Under the pieces are notes generated by a model that was not told the DNA's origin, made no database searches, and worked only from the letters and a program-made list of their open reading frames with translations. Shown here piece by piece: positions 53,067 to 61,383 of a stretch of DNA of 64,000 nt. Each line of letters starts with the position of its first letter. Position 1 is the first letter of the stretch. A program made the position numbers and the translations under genes. The DNA is from Acidovorax sp. 107 (GTDB lineage: Bacteria; Pseudomonadota; Gammaproteobacteria; Burkholderiales; Burkholderiaceae_C), in contig NZ_QBTZ01000001.1 in assembly GCF_003058055.1 (NCBI RefSeq), forward strand, positions 2,622,001 to 2,686,000. Reading direction: 5' to 3'.

Positions 53067-53981
53067 ATGAACAATTCCCTGCGCCCCCGCGACCTCGCCC
53101 TGGCCCTGCTCGTCATCGTGGTCTGGGGCCTCAACTTTGCTGTCATCAAGGTGGGTGTGGCCGGGGTGCCCCCCCTGCTGCTGGGGGCGCTGCGCTACCT
53201 GCTGGCAGCCTTTCCGGCGCTCCTGTTTGTCAAGCCGCCCAAGGTGCCGCTGCGGCTGTACCTGCTGTACGGCATGACCATGGCCGTGGGCCAGTTTGCG
53301 CTGCTGTTCACCGCCATTCACATCGGCATGCCCTCGGGCCTGGCGTCGCTGGTGCTGCAGTCGCAGTCGTTCTTCACCCTGCTGCTGGCCGCGTGGTGGC
53401 TCCGCGAGAAGTGGCTGGGCAACCAGGTGGCAGGCCTCGCGCTGGCGGGCTGCGGGCTGGTGCTGATCGGCAGCGCGCATGGCGCCTCCATGCCGCTGGC
53501 AGGCTTTGCGCTCACGGTGGCAGCAGCGGCGATGTGGGGCTGCGGCAATATCGTCACCCGTGCGGTGGGACGGTATGGGCCGATGAACCAGTTTGCCTTC
53601 ATCGTCTGGTCCAGCGTGGTGGCGCCGCTGCCGTTTGTGGCACTGTCAATGTGGCTGGACGGTCCTGCCACGGTGTGGGCCGCCGTGCAGCATCTGTCCT
53701 TCCAATCCATCGCCGCCGTCGCTTACATCGCGTGGATCTCGACCCTGCTGGGCTTCGGGCTGTGGACCTATCTGATGTCACGCTACCCCGTGAACCGCGT
53801 GGCGCCCTTCACGCTGCTGGTGCCGGTGGTGGGCCTGACCACGGGGTGGGTGGCGTTTGGCGAGCAGTTGCTGCCCGTGCACTTTGCGGGCGCTGGGCTC
53901 TTGATGGCAGGGCTGGTGGTCAACGTGTTTGGCGGCCCGGCCTGGGCGGCCATGATGGGGCGGCTGCGCGGCGCGCAGTAA
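53067..53981 (+). CDS. EamA-family exporter (DMT superfamily)
   Basis: A 304-residue inner-membrane permease with two EamA repeats of five helices each: the first begins LALALLVIVVWGLNFAVIKVG, the second ALTVAAAAMWGCGNIVTRAVG. The overall sequence resembles EamA/YdeD, which exports O-acetylserine and cysteine; the exact substrate here is an inference. An ATG at 53058 would add three residues. It converges on the Lrp-type regulator gene. Confidence 0.88.
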   Translation: MNNSLRPRDLALALLVIVVWGLNFAVIKVGVAGVPPLLLGALRYLLAAFPALLFVKPPKVPLRLYLLYGMTMAVGQFALLFTAIHIGMPSGLASLVLQSQSFFTLLLAAWWLREKWLGNQVAGLALAGCGLVLIGSAHGASMPLAGFALTVAAAAMWGCGNIVTRAVGRYGPMNQFAFIVWSSVVAPLPFVALSMWLDGPATVWAAVQHLSFQSIAAVAYIAWISTLLGFGLWTYLMSRYPVNRVAPFTLLVPVVGLTTGWVAFGEQLLPVHFAGAGLLMAGLVVNVFGGPAWAAMMGRLRGAQ

Positions 53982-53999
53982 ACGGGCAGAGGCCGACCG

Positions 54000-54515
54000 C
54001 TACACCGCCAGCGGCAGCTCGGTGGTCGAGAGCACGTTGCGCAACACCATGAACGAGCGCACCTGGCGCACCCCGGGCAGGTAGAGCAGTTGCTCGGCGT
54101 GCAGCCGGTTGAAGCTGTCGTTGTCGCGCGTGCGCACCAGCATGAAGTAGTCGAACTCGCCGGTGACCACATGGCATTCCATGCAGCCGGACACCTTGGC
54201 GGCCGCCTTCTCGAACTCGGCAAACGACTCGGGCGTGGAGCGGTCCAGCACCACGCCAATCATCACCAGCATGCCCGCCCCCACGGCCTGGGGGTTGAGC
54301 AGCGCCACCACCTTGTCGATGAGCCCCAGGCGCCGCAGGCGCTCCACGCGGCGCAAGCAAGCGGGGGGACTCAGATGCACCTTCTCGGCCAGTGCGACGT
54401 TGGACAGCGACGCATCTCGTTGCAACTGCCGCAGGATGGCTTTGTCGGTGCGGTCCAGCTCGGCAGAGACATCGGCCTGTGGTGCATTCTTGGCACGAAC
54501 TTTTGTTGCGCACAT
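54000..54515 (-). CDS. acdR: Lrp/AsnC-type regulator, probable AcdR
   Basis: A 171-residue Lrp-family regulator: N-terminal helix-turn-helix (DRTDKAILRQLQRDASLSNVALAEKVHLSPPACLRRVERLRRLG, about residues 21-64) and C-terminal RAM ligand domain (CHVVTGEFDYFMLVRTRD). It is divergent from acdS, the arrangement known for AcdR, which activates ACC deaminase in several proteobacteria. The 160-base gap is very AT-rich with a GAAATATTTTC palindrome. The symbol is inferred from position and family. Confidence 0.82.
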   Translation of the reverse strand: MCATKVRAKNAPQADVSAELDRTDKAILRQLQRDASLSNVALAEKVHLSPPACLRRVERLRRLGLIDKVVALLNPQAVGAGMLVMIGVVLDRSTPESFAEFEKAAAKVSGCMECHVVTGEFDYFMLVRTRDNDSFNRLHAEQLLYLPGVRQVRSFMVLRNVLSTTELPLAV

Positions 54516-54677
54516 AAACAATCTAAAGAAATATTTTCGGCTTGCATTCTCTTTCAGAAAACTGAAACGCCGAAATTTTGACAATTTTTGCAACCACTTG
54601 ATGCGCGTGTTTTTCTACGATGAAGGCACTGCAAGCCCCCCCGCTTGCGCCCCTTCTTCATCGACCGGAACACCGCC
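54516..54677. promoter_or_regulatory. AT-rich divergent acdR-acdS control region
   Basis: GAAATATTTTC (54528-54538) is a near-perfect palindrome and CCGAAATTTTGAC (about 54571-54583) a second AT-rich Lrp-like motif. The region differs sharply from the GC-rich flanks, as expected for an Lrp-controlled promoter. Confidence 0.55.
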
Positions 54678-55694
54678 ATGAACCTGCAGAAATTTGCTCG
54701 CCACCCGCTCACCTTTGGCCCCTCGCCCATCACGCCCCTCAACCGCCTGTCGGCGCACCTGGGCGGCAAGGTGCACCTGTATGCCAAGCGCGAGGACTGC
54801 AACTCGGGCCTGGCCTTTGGCGGCAACAAGACGCGCAAGCTCGAATACCTGATCCCCGAGGCGATTGCGGGCGGCTACGACACGCTGGTGTCGATTGGCG
54901 GCATCCAGTCCAACCAGACGCGCCAGGTGGCCGCCGTGGCCGCGCACCTGGGCATGAAGTGCGTGCTGGTGCAGGAGAACTGGGTGAACTACTCCGACGC
55001 GGTGTACGACCGCGTGGGCAACATCGAGATGAGCCGCATCATGGGCGCCGATGTGCGCCTGGACGCTGCGGGCTTTGACATCGGCATCCGCCCCAGCTGG
55101 GAGCAGGCCATGGACGACGTGAAGAAGGCGGGTGGCAAGCCCTTCCCCATTCCTGCCGGCTGCTCCGAGCACCCGTACGGCGGCCTGGGCTTCGTGGGCT
55201 TTGCCGAAGAAGTACGCCAGCAGGAAAAGGAGCTGGGCTTCCAGTTCGACTACATCGTCGTGTGCTCGGTCACGGGCAGCACGCAGGCGGGCATGGTGGT
55301 GGGCTTTGCGGCCGACGGCCGCGCGCGCAAGGTGATTGGCATCGACGCCTCGGCCAAGCCCGAGAAGACGCACGCGCAGATCCTGCGCATTGCCCAGAAC
55401 ACCGCCCAACTCGTCGAGCTGGGCCAGGAGCTGACCGCCGAGGACGTGATCCTGGACACCCGCTACGGCGGCCCCGAGTACGGTCTGCCCAACGAAGGCA
55501 CGCTCGAAGCCATCCGCCTGTGCGCACGCCAGGAAGGCATGCTGACCGACCCGGTGTACGAAGGCAAGTCCATGCACGGCATGATCGACATGGTGCGCAA
55601 GGGCGAATTCCCCGAAGGCTCCCGCGTGCTGTATGCGCACCTGGGAGGGGTGCCGGCGTTGAACGCCTACAGCTTTCTTTTTCGCAACGGCTAA
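54678..55694 (+). CDS. acdS: 1-Aminocyclopropane-1-carboxylate (ACC) deaminase
   Basis: A 338-residue PLP enzyme that opens the ring of ACC, the ethylene precursor of plants, to 2-oxobutyrate and ammonia, lowering ethylene and helping root growth. Long stretches match my memory of the well-studied Pseudomonas enzyme very closely. The PLP lysine is K51 in [24 protein letters not shown] and the [11 protein letters not shown] block (Tyr and Glu of the active site) are intact. These residues favour ACC deaminase over D-cysteine desulfhydrase. It points to a plant-associated lifestyle. An hairpin-rich segment follows the stop. Confidence 0.95.
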   Translation: MNLQKFARHPLTFGPSPITPLNRLSAHLGGKVHLYAKREDCNSGLAFGGNKTRKLEYLIPEAIAGGYDTLVSIGGIQSNQTRQVAAVAAHLGMKCVLVQENWVNYSDAVYDRVGNIEMSRIMGADVRLDAAGFDIGIRPSWEQAMDDVKKAGGKPFPIPAGCSEHPYGGLGFVGFAEEVRQQEKELGFQFDYIVVCSVTGSTQAGMVVGFAADGRARKVIGIDASAKPEKTHAQILRIAQNTAQLVELGQELTAEDVILDTRYGGPEYGLPNEGTLEAIRLCARQEGMLTDPVYEGKSMHGMIDMVRKGEFPEGSRVLYAHLGGVPALNAYSFLFRNG

Positions 55695-55961
55695 GCGCAA
55701 TTCATTCATAGCCGAGCACTTCACAGACCTTGTAGGTCTTTCAGTGATTTGAGGAGGGGTAAGACCGTCGCGACGGGCCCATGTGGCTCTCTTCAAGCCC
55801 CCGAAGGGGTGGGCATATCAATACGATGCATCGGCTACGACCCCACTCCGGGTTACAGCCGGTAGCTTCGAGGGGTCTCAAGCGCTCAAGTGACGAAGTC
55901 TTGAAAGACCCGGGTGCTGCAAGATTGAGCAGGATCCGGCGTGACTGCCGGTCCCGGTAGA
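55695..55961. other. Hairpin-rich segment of unknown nature
   Basis: The 267 bases between acdS and the IPT/TIG gene carry many inverted repeats: AGACCT/AGGTCT (55725-55739), GGTCTTTCA (55735) with TGAAAGACC (55902), TAGCCGA (55709) with TCGGCTA (55831), the palindrome CCGTCGCGACGG (55765-55776), CCCCGAAGGGG (55799-55809), GACCCC (55839) with GGGGTC (55872) enclosing CCGG/CCGG, and CCGGC/GCCGG (55936-55951). Composition differs from the neighbours. An 83-codon open frame on the minus strand is unconvincing. Options are a structured RNA, the remnant end of a mobile element, or stacked terminators. Confidence 0.5.
55936..55951 (-). terminator. Hairpin downstream of the IPT/TIG gene
   Basis: CCGGC (55936-55940), a 6-base loop and GCCGG (55947-55951), 10 bases after the stop of the minus-strand gene. 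No T-tract; part of the hairpin-rich segment. Confidence 0.4.
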
Positions 55962-58900
55962 TCAAACCCACCGAGCACGCCTGACGCCCCAAAAGCCGAA
56001 CAGCATAAGCCCCGCAAGCACTGCCAGCGCCCAGTTGCTCAAAGTTGGAATGCCTTGCGCCGAGGAAAGAATGAGTGGCACTACTGGGTCGTTGATAACG
56101 CCATCCGCTCCAGTGAAGGTATCGTCACCCAACCCGTTATCGGTTATGTCGTAACTCACCGTATTGCCAGCGATCACCATATTGTTCGGCGTGTACCAGA
56201 CTGTCGCGCCAGAAGACGTCGGCGTCTTTCCATACTTGCGTGCTGTGCGCCCCGCTAAATCTGGCCAAGTAACCGCAACGCGAACAGTTTCACCTGCGGT
56301 ACAACCCGTGAGTCTGATTTTGAGACCGCCATATGGAGCAACACCTCCGTCAAATAAAGGAGGGGTAAACGCAACCGTATTGGTCGTATCAATAGCGCAG
56401 CTCGCACTCCCGCTCACGATTTGAGCGGATACCGTGCCACCGCCAACCGCTGTTGTGATTGCCCCTGTTTGCCGGACCACATAGGTGAATTGGTCTGACG
56501 CGCTCGTGGCGCTGGTGCCGCCGGTGGTCGTCACGCGCACATCCACCGTGCCCGTCCCTGCAGGGGCTGTGGCGGTGATCTGCGTGGCTGAGTTCACAGT
56601 AAAGCCCGTGGCTGGTGCCGCACCAAAACTCACCGCCGTCGCACCCGTGAAGTTCGTGCCCGTGATGGTCACTGACGTGCCGCCTCCTGTTGGACCTGCT
56701 GTCGGCGAGATCGACGTGACCGCAGGCGCTGCGACATAGGTGAACTGGTCCGCTGCGCTGGTCGCGCTGGTACCACCAACTGTTGTCACGCGCACATCCA
56801 CCGTGCCCGTCCCCGCAGGGACTGTGGCGGTGATCTGCGTGGCTGAGTTCACAGTAAAGCCCGTGGCTGGTGCCGCACCAAAACTCACCGCCGTCGCACC
56901 CGTGAAGTTCGTGCCCATGACGGTCACCGACGTGCCGCCTCCTGTTGGACCTGCTGTCGGCGAGATCGACGTGACCGTAGGCGCTGCGACATAGGTGTAC
57001 TGGTCCGCTGCGCTGGTCGCGCTGGTACCACCAACTGTTGTCACCCGCACGTCCACCGTGCCCGCACTGCCTGCCGGCGCCGTGGCCGTAATCTGCGTGG
57101 CCGAGTTGACGGTGAAGCCTGTGGCCGCCGTCGCGCCAAAGGTCACCGCCGTTGTCCCAGCGAGGTTTGTCCCCGTGACAATCACCGACGTCCCACCTGT
57201 GATTGGCCCCGCCGTAGGCGAGATCGACGTGACCGTGGGCGCTGCCACGTAAGTGAACTGATCCGCTGCGCTGGTCGCGCTGGTACCACCAACTGTTGTC
57301 ACTCGCACGTCCACCGTGCCCGCACTGCCTGCCGGCGCCGTGGCCGTAATCTGCGTGGCCGAGTTGACGGTGAAGCCCGTGGCCGCCGTCGCGCCAAAGG
57401 TCACCGCCGTCGTACCACTCAGGTTCGTGCCCGTGATCGTGACCGTGGTCCCGCCCACGCTCAGGCCACTCGTCGGCGAGATCGACGTGACCGTGGGCGC
57501 AGGCACGTAAGTGAACTGGTCCGCTGCACTGGTCGCGCTGGTGCCACCAACTGTTGTCACGCGCACGTCCACCGTGCCCGTTCCCGCCGGCGCTGTCGCA
57601 GTCACTTGCGTGGCCGAGTTGACGGTGAAGCCCGTGGCCGCCGTCGCGCCAAAGGTCACTGCCGTCGCAGCACTCAGGTTCGTGCCCGTGATCGTGACCG
57701 TGGTTCCGCCAATTGCGGGACCCGCCGTGGGTGATATCGATGTCACTGTGGGCGCTGCCACGTAAGTGAACTGGTCCGCTGCACTGGTCGCGCTGGTACC
57801 ACCAACTGTTGTTACCCGCACGTCCACTGTGCCCGTTCCCGCTGGCGCCGTGGCCGTAATCTGCGTGGCCGAGTTGATGGTGAAGCCCGTGGCCGCCGTC
57901 GCGCCAAAGGTCACCGCCGTCGCACCCGTGAAGTTCGTGCCCGTGATGGTCACCGACGTGCCGCCTCCTGTTGGACCTGCTGTCGGCGAGATCGACGTGA
58001 CCGTGGGCGCTGGCACGTAAGTGAATTGATCCGCTGCGCTGGTCGCGCTGGTGCCGCCCGTGGTCGTCACGCGCACATCCACCGTGCCCGTCCCTGCGGG
58101 GGCAGTGGCGGCGATCGAGGTGGCTGAGTTCACAGTAAAGCCCGTGGCTGCTGCCGCACCAAAACTCACCGCCGTCGCACCCGTGAAGCTCGTGCCCGTG
58201 ATGGTCACTGACGTGCCGCCTCCTGTTGGACCTGCTGTCGGCGAGATCGACGTGACCGCAGGCGCTGCGACATAGGTGTACTGGTCCGCTGCGCTGGTCG
58301 CACTGGTACCCCCAGCTGTTGTCACGCGCACGTCCACCGTGCCCGCACTGCCTGCCGGCGCCGTGGCCGTAATCTGCGTGGCCGAGTTGACGGTGAAGCC
58401 CGTGGCCGCCGCACCACCAAAGACCACGGATGTCGTGCCCGAGAAGCCACTCCCAGTGATAACCACAGTGGTCCCGCCAGCTACTGGGCCCGCCGTAGGC
58501 GAAATGGATGTCACTGTGGGCGCTGCCACGTAAGTGAACTGGTCCGCTGCACTGGTCGCGCTGGTACCACCAGCTGTTGTCACGCGCACGTCCACCGTGC
58601 CCGCACTGCCTGCCGGCGCCGTGGCCGTAATCTGTGTGGCCGAGTTGACGGTGAAGCTCGCTGCCGCGGCACCAAAAGTCACAGCGGTTACCCCAGTGAA
58701 GTTCGTTCCGGTAAGGACTACCGGAGTTCCGCCAGAAGTTGGTCCACTCGTCGGTGAGATGGACGTAATCGTCGGTCCAGGCAACGCAATTGTGATGGCG
58801 AAAGAAGTATTCGTTGTTCCAGAAGAAGTGCAACTCCCTAGAGAACTACTGCAATCGCTCGCATACCAGAGCGTGATGGTGTCGCTTCCCGGACTTGTCT

Positions 58901-59333
58901 GGGAATCAAGGCGGATGGTGTACTCAGGGAAGTCAACCCCACTGCCAACTGGAAGTAGGGTGTATGTTGCCTTGCTAGTGGAAATGCTCAGATTCGTCGG
59001 CGACGCAGCAGATGTTCCTGCTATTGGGAAGTAAGTGGAGGCAATGACATTCGGATTGCCTCCCCCTGCCGCCTGTCCGTATAGGCCCCAGCGGACTACA
59101 TCATTTGTCAGACAGAGGCCAACCGCGTTAGGGGCCCCGGTTCCCGCAATGGCAACGCTAGTACCAGTGGTGGAACCCGACGTGTAGTTGCAAGCGGCTT
59201 GTGCACCAGCGATGCATCCCAAGCCCAACCCCAACACGGCTAACCACCGCAAAGCCGCCTGCGAACGCCGTGCCCATGAGATACCGCACACAAGAAAGAC
59301 TAAACCTACTGCGCCAAAGAATGAAATCGCCAT
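55962..59333 (-). CDS. IPT/TIG-repeat surface protein with IPTL-CTERM anchor
   Basis: A 1123-residue exported protein. After two N-terminal hydrophobic stretches (second ends at about residue 46, CIAGAQA) comes a unique domain of ~140 residues, then nine IPT/TIG immunoglobulin-like repeats of 84-86 residues (each about SISPTAGPTGGGTSVTITG through QFTYVAA), then a choice-of-anchor U type domain (KIRLTGCTAGETVRVAVTWPD, ITDNGLGDDTFTGADG) and a C-terminal IPTLSNWALAVLAG followed by a helix and RRARW, the IPTL-CTERM sorting signal. It is probably a surface adhesin-like protein. The repeats are almost identical in DNA. No sortase-like enzyme is nearby. Confidence 0.9.
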   Translation of the reverse strand: MAISFFGAVGLVFLVCGISWARRSQAALRWLAVLGLGLGCIAGAQAACNYTSGSTTGTSVAIAGTGAPNAVGLCLTNDVVRWGLYGQAAGGGNPNVIASTYFPIAGTSAASPTNLSISTSKATYTLLPVGSGVDFPEYTIRLDSQTSPGSDTITLWYASDCSSSLGSCTSSGTTNTSFAITIALPGPTITSISPTSGPTSGGTPVVLTGTNFTGVTAVTFGAAAASFTVNSATQITATAPAGSAGTVDVRVTTAGGTSATSAADQFTYVAAPTVTSISPTAGPVAGGTTVVITGSGFSGTTSVVFGGAAATGFTVNSATQITATAPAGSAGTVDVRVTTAGGTSATSAADQYTYVAAPAVTSISPTAGPTGGGTSVTITGTSFTGATAVSFGAAAATGFTVNSATSIAATAPAGTGTVDVRVTTTGGTSATSAADQFTYVPAPTVTSISPTAGPTGGGTSVTITGTNFTGATAVTFGATAATGFTINSATQITATAPAGTGTVDVRVTTVGGTSATSAADQFTYVAAPTVTSISPTAGPAIGGTTVTITGTNLSAATAVTFGATAATGFTVNSATQVTATAPAGTGTVDVRVTTVGGTSATSAADQFTYVPAPTVTSISPTSGLSVGGTTVTITGTNLSGTTAVTFGATAATGFTVNSATQITATAPAGSAGTVDVRVTTVGGTSATSAADQFTYVAAPTVTSISPTAGPITGGTSVIVTGTNLAGTTAVTFGATAATGFTVNSATQITATAPAGSAGTVDVRVTTVGGTSATSAADQYTYVAAPTVTSISPTAGPTGGGTSVTVMGTNFTGATAVSFGAAPATGFTVNSATQITATVPAGTGTVDVRVTTVGGTSATSAADQFTYVAAPAVTSISPTAGPTGGGTSVTITGTNFTGATAVSFGAAPATGFTVNSATQITATAPAGTGTVDVRVTTTGGTSATSASDQFTYVVRQTGAITTAVGGGTVSAQIVSGSASCAIDTTNTVAFTPPLFDGGVAPYGGLKIRLTGCTAGETVRVAVTWPDLAGRTARKYGKTPTSSGATVWYTPNNMVIAGNTVSYDITDNGLGDDTFTGADGVINDPVVPLILSSAQGIPTLSNWALAVLAGLMLFGFWGVRRARWV
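56485..58790 (-). repeat. Nine tandem 255/258-base units within the gene
   Basis: Units of 255 or 258 bases repeat through this stretch with high DNA identity (unit borders near 56485, 56740, 56995, 57253, 57511, 57766, 58021, 58276, 58534). The 3-base difference reflects GSAG versus G(T)G in APAGSAGTVDV versus APAGTGTVDV. Such units readily change number by recombination. Confidence 0.85.
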
Positions 59334-59372
59334 AGCCCCCCCGAACTGCCTACCGGCTGTTGAAAGAATTTT

Positions 59373-61328
59373 TTATGCGCATGATATGTCCTGTTGCAGC
59401 AGTCCAGCGACTCGACCATGCAAGCTCTCCGGGGTGACGAGGAGTGACTGAACAGGCGCCCCCACATTCAGCCCCACGCGGCTGTAGAAGCCCCGGCGGA
59501 ACGGCCGCACCATCGCGCCGCCTTTTTCAATGCGGCTGAAGTACGAGCCCCACAGGTTGGTCAACGCCATGGGGATCACCGGCGCCTCGACACCCTCGGC
59601 CTTCGCCCGTTCGATGATCTTCATGATGCCGCCCTTGAACTCCTGCAGCTGCCCGTCCTTGGTGATTCCACCCTCGGGGAAGATGGCAAGCAAGTCGCCC
59701 TCGCGCAGCACCTGGGCAGCACGGTCGAAAGCCGCTTCATAGGTCTTCGGGTCTTCCTTGTACGGCGCAATCGGGATGGCCTTGGCCAGGCGGAAGAGCC
59801 AGCCCAGCACCGGCACGCGGAAGATGCGGTGATCCATCACGAAGTAGATGGGGCGCGGGCTGGCGGCCATGAGCAGCACGGCATCCACAAAGCTCACGTG
59901 GTTGCACGCCAGGATGGCCGCGCCGGTGGACGGCAGGTTTTCATCGCCCTGCACCTTGAAGCGGTACACGAACCGGGAAGACACCCACGCGATGAAGCGC
60001 AGCAGGTATTCAGGCACCAGCATGAAGATGTAGAACGCCACCACGGCGTTGGCCAGGCCGGTGAACAGGAAGATCTGCGGCACCGTGAAGCCCGCGCCCA
60101 GCAAGGCGCCGGCGATGAGCGAGCTGCCGATCATGAACAGCGCGTTCAGAATATTGTTGGCCGCGATGATGCGTGCGCGGTGTGTGGGCTGGCTGCGCAT
60201 CTGGATCAGCGCGTACATGGGTACGCTGTACAGGCCCGCGAACAGGCTGAGCAGCGCTAGGTCCAGCATCACGCGCCAGTGGGCGCCCTGGGCCACGAAG
60301 GCGGCCAGGCCCATGATCTCGGACGGCGGCAGGCTGCGCGACGCGAAATACAGGTCGATGGAGAACACGCTCATGCCGATGGCGCCCAGCGGCACCAGGC
60401 CGATCTCGACATGGCGGCGCGACAGCACCTCGCACAGCAGCGAGCCCACACCAATGCCGATGGAGAACACCACCAGCAGCAGCGAGGCCACCTGCTCGTT
60501 GCCATGCAGCACGTTCTTGGCCAGGCTGGGGAACTGGCTCAGGAACACCGCGCCAAAGAACCACATCCAGCTGATGCCCAGCAGCGAGCGGAACACCACC
60601 ACGTTCTCGTGTGCCAGCTTGAGGTTGCGCCAGGTTTCGGTGAAGGGATTCCAGTTGATGGTGAGGCCTGGATCAGTGGCGGGCACGGACGGAATGAACT
60701 GCGCCACGGCGCGCCCAATCAGTGCAGCCACCACACAGGCCACGGCCACGGTGGTGTGACCGATACCCGGGATGGCCACCAGCAAACCACCGGCCACATT
60801 GCCCAGCAAGATGGCCACAAACGTGCCCATCTCGACCATGCCATTGCCGCCTGTGAGCTCGCGCTCGTTGAGCACCTGGGGCATGTACGCAAACTTGACG
60901 GGGCCGAATAGCGTGGAGTGCACGCCCATCAAGAAGGTGCACAGCAGCAAGATGGGAATGTTGCCTGCGATGAAGCCCACGGCCGCCACCAGCATGATGG
61001 CGATCTCCAGGTTCTTCACGAAGCGGATCATCTTCGTCTTGTCGTACTTGTCGGTGAGCTGGCCCGATGTGGCCGAGAACAGCAGGAACGGCAGGATGAA
61101 CAGCGCGCCGATCACCAGCCCCGCCATCGCGGGCGGCAGCCAGTCCACACTGAGCTGGTAGGTCACCATCACCGTGAAGGCGAACTTGAAGAGGTTGTCG
61201 TTGGCCGCACCCGAAAACTGCGTCCAGAAAAACGGTGCAAAGCGCCGCTGGCGCAGGAGGGCAAACTGGTTCGGGTCCTCGTGCGTGGGTGCGGGGGCCA
61301 CGCTGGTGGAGGCGGTGTCGGGGCTCAT
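59373..61328 (-). CDS. MFS flippase-acyltransferase fusion (LplT-PlsC type)
   Basis: A 651-residue fusion. Residues ~20-430 form a 12-helix MFS domain like LplT, the lysophospholipid flippase (TQFSGAANDNLFKFAF, LTDKYDKTKMIR). Residues ~440-640 form a PlsC-type acyltransferase with the NHVSFVD catalytic motif (NHx4D), FPEGGITKDG and PMALTNLWGS. This is the same logic as LplT plus Aas: uptake of lysophospholipid and re-acylation in one polypeptide, here without the Aas acyl-ACP synthetase domain. GAGGAG precedes the ATG at 61328. Confidence 0.92.
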   Translation of the reverse strand: MSPDTASTSVAPAPTHEDPNQFALLRQRRFAPFFWTQFSGAANDNLFKFAFTVMVTYQLSVDWLPPAMAGLVIGALFILPFLLFSATSGQLTDKYDKTKMIRFVKNLEIAIMLVAAVGFIAGNIPILLLCTFLMGVHSTLFGPVKFAYMPQVLNERELTGGNGMVEMGTFVAILLGNVAGGLLVAIPGIGHTTVAVACVVAALIGRAVAQFIPSVPATDPGLTINWNPFTETWRNLKLAHENVVVFRSLLGISWMWFFGAVFLSQFPSLAKNVLHGNEQVASLLLVVFSIGIGVGSLLCEVLSRRHVEIGLVPLGAIGMSVFSIDLYFASRSLPPSEIMGLAAFVAQGAHWRVMLDLALLSLFAGLYSVPMYALIQMRSQPTHRARIIAANNILNALFMIGSSLIAGALLGAGFTVPQIFLFTGLANAVVAFYIFMLVPEYLLRFIAWVSSRFVYRFKVQGDENLPSTGAAILACNHVSFVDAVLLMAASPRPIYFVMDHRIFRVPVLGWLFRLAKAIPIAPYKEDPKTYEAAFDRAAQVLREGDLLAIFPEGGITKDGQLQEFKGGIMKIIERAKAEGVEAPVIPMALTNLWGSYFSRIEKGGAMVRPFRRGFYSRVGLNVGAPVQSLLVTPESLHGRVAGLLQQDISCA

Positions 61329-61383
61329 GCGTTTCTCCTCGTTTCCGATGGGTTGGCTTGTTGGAATTTTCCGGACCTGCGCT

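Noticed and set aside
55741..55992. An 83-codon minus-strand frame in the hairpin-rich segment
   Set aside because: No ribosome binding site, overlap with the 3' end of the surface-protein gene, and an amino-acid content dominated by Arg/Ser; the DNA is better described as hairpin-rich non-coding sequence.
56485..58790. CRISPR-like array
   Set aside because: Repeats are 255-258 bases, contiguous and coding, with no spacers and no cas genes.
56389..58833. An 814-codon frame in another phase of the IPT/TIG gene
   Set aside because: It shares the strand with the real gene, is His/Cys/Trp-rich nonsense in repeated form, and arises from the 255/258-base periodicity.
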